Source of the DNA: Kalaharituber pfeilii
Taxonomy: Eukaryota > Ascomycota > Pezizomycetes > Pezizales > Pezizaceae
Reading direction: 5' to 3'
Assembly (NCBI GenBank): GCA_015179045.1
Contig: WHUZ01000028.1
Location: 372,001-436,000, forward strand
DNA: 64,000 nt
Numbering within the stretch: position 1 is the stretch's first letter; each line of letters starts with the position of its first letter. A program made the translations under genes and the position numbers. This document shows, piece by piece, positions 63,587-64,000 of this stretch. The notes under the pieces were generated by a model, which was given only the letters and a program-made list of their open reading frames with translations, had not been told where the DNA came from and ran no database searches.

Positions 63587-64000
63587 CTATTTATTCCTTA
63601 GCAGTCTCACGACGTCCTTGTGCCTATTTTTCACTGCCAGTGACAGTGGGGCCCGGTCAGAGTTGTCCTTTGCATTGACATCGACATCCTTGCGCTCAAG
63701 AAGCAGCCGCACAACAGCCTCGTGTCCTCTTACAGCTGCCCAGGATAGGGGGGTCCGGCCAGAGTTGTCCTTTGCATTGGTGTCGACATCCTTGTGCTCA
63801 AGAAGCTGCCGCACAATAGCCTCGCGTCCATACTGAACTGCCCAGGATAGGGGGGTCTGGCCATCGTCGTCCTTTGCATTGACATCGACATCCTTGCGCT
63901 CAAGAAGCAGCCGCACAACAGCCTCGCGTCCATACTGAGCTGCCCAGGATAGTGGGGTCAGGCCATCGTCGTCCTTTGCATTGATGTCGACATCCTTGTG
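63587..64000 (-). CDS. Ankyrin-repeat protein, C-terminal part (5' end beyond the window)
   Basis: The minus-strand frame is open from the window edge (64000) to a stop at 63587-63589. It holds at least four 33-residue ankyrin units of the type DVNAKDNSGRTPLSWAAVRG / HEAVVRLLLERKD, ending DVVRLLRNK. The units are very alike at the DNA level (caaggatgtcgacatcaatgc-type segments recur every about 102 bp), so the array is young or being homogenised. In fungi such arrays often sit at the C-terminus of NACHT or other NLR-like proteins as a variable sensor, but the N-terminal domain is not in view. The in-frame ATG at 63916 is internal to a repeat and is not the start. Confidence 0.85.
   Translation of the reverse strand, partial: HKDVDINAKDDDGLTPLSWAAQYGREAVVRLLLERKDVDVNAKDDDGQTPLSWAVQYGREAIVRQLLEHKDVDTNAKDNSGRTPLSWAAVRGHEAVVRLLLERKDVDVNAKDNSDRAPLSLAVKNRHKDVVRLLRNK

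Noticed and set aside
1..64000. tRNA, rRNA or snRNA genes
   Set aside because: None recognised by eye on either strand; a covariance-model scan would be needed to exclude them.

Overview
The window looks like gene-poor, repeat-rich chromosomal DNA of a filamentous fungus, probably an ascomycete of the Pezizomycotina. The evidence is the 50-95 nt GT-AG introns with CTGAC/CTAAC-like branch sites, a NACHT-pentapeptide-WD40 (NLR-like) gene, a BTB gene, a solo PD-(D/E)XK-like gene, ankyrin repeats, and Tad1-like LINEs whose ORF2 carries endonuclease, RT, RNase H and a C-terminal CCHC motif. Genus and species are not assigned. Family assignments come from reading motifs; no search was run.

Host genes are islands. 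They are: a two-exon coiled-coil protein (601-1322, -); a small acidic protein (3797-4252, -); a PD-(D/E)XK-like protein (7975-8940, -); a six-exon, 1646-residue NLR (16475-21739, +); a disordered basic protein (29146-30108, +); a two-exon acidic protein (32559-33703, +); an F-box-like gene broken by a LINE tail (about 35068-37246, -); a three-exon BTB protein with a Cys-rich tail (46080-47327, +); a possible multi-exon gene (about 52197-53330, -); a frameshifted Cys-containing gene (55375-56063, +); and the C-terminal end of an ankyrin gene running off the right edge.

Most of the rest is mobile DNA. One LINE (37631-44439, +) is complete from 5'UTR to poly(A). It has a long ORF1 with a single in-frame TAG and an ORF2 whose ATG overlaps the ORF1 stop. 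Many 5'-truncated copies share its 3' hairpin and poly(A), several cut down to 23-60 bp and still flanked by 11-15 bp target-site duplications (TSDs). A second poly(A) retroelement family (called S here, with a variant S') is scattered through the window. Two hAT-type elements have 8-bp TSDs; one carries a perfect 17 x 23-bp minisatellite. Two elements with inverted arms of 0.6-0.7 kb, a MITE with 105-bp inverted repeats, an element with identical 85-bp ends and a short palindromic MITE complete the set. Insertions are heavily nested: three LINE fragments sit in one LINE at 4.6-6.8 kb, a LINE and an S copy sit in a hAT at 12 kb, and the complete LINE sits inside an S element.

The most interesting system is a set of about 1.4-1.6 kb ORF1-only retroelements (22946-24390, 59494-61087, 53495-54927, plus an old relic at 14640-15400). 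They encode one proline-rich protein with a conserved C-terminal RRM/gag-like domain and no polymerase. Two of the four retain the LINE 3' tail, and one also shares the 5'UTR of the complete LINE. They resemble in concept the half-LINE (HAL1) elements of mammals and are probably moved in trans by the full LINE.
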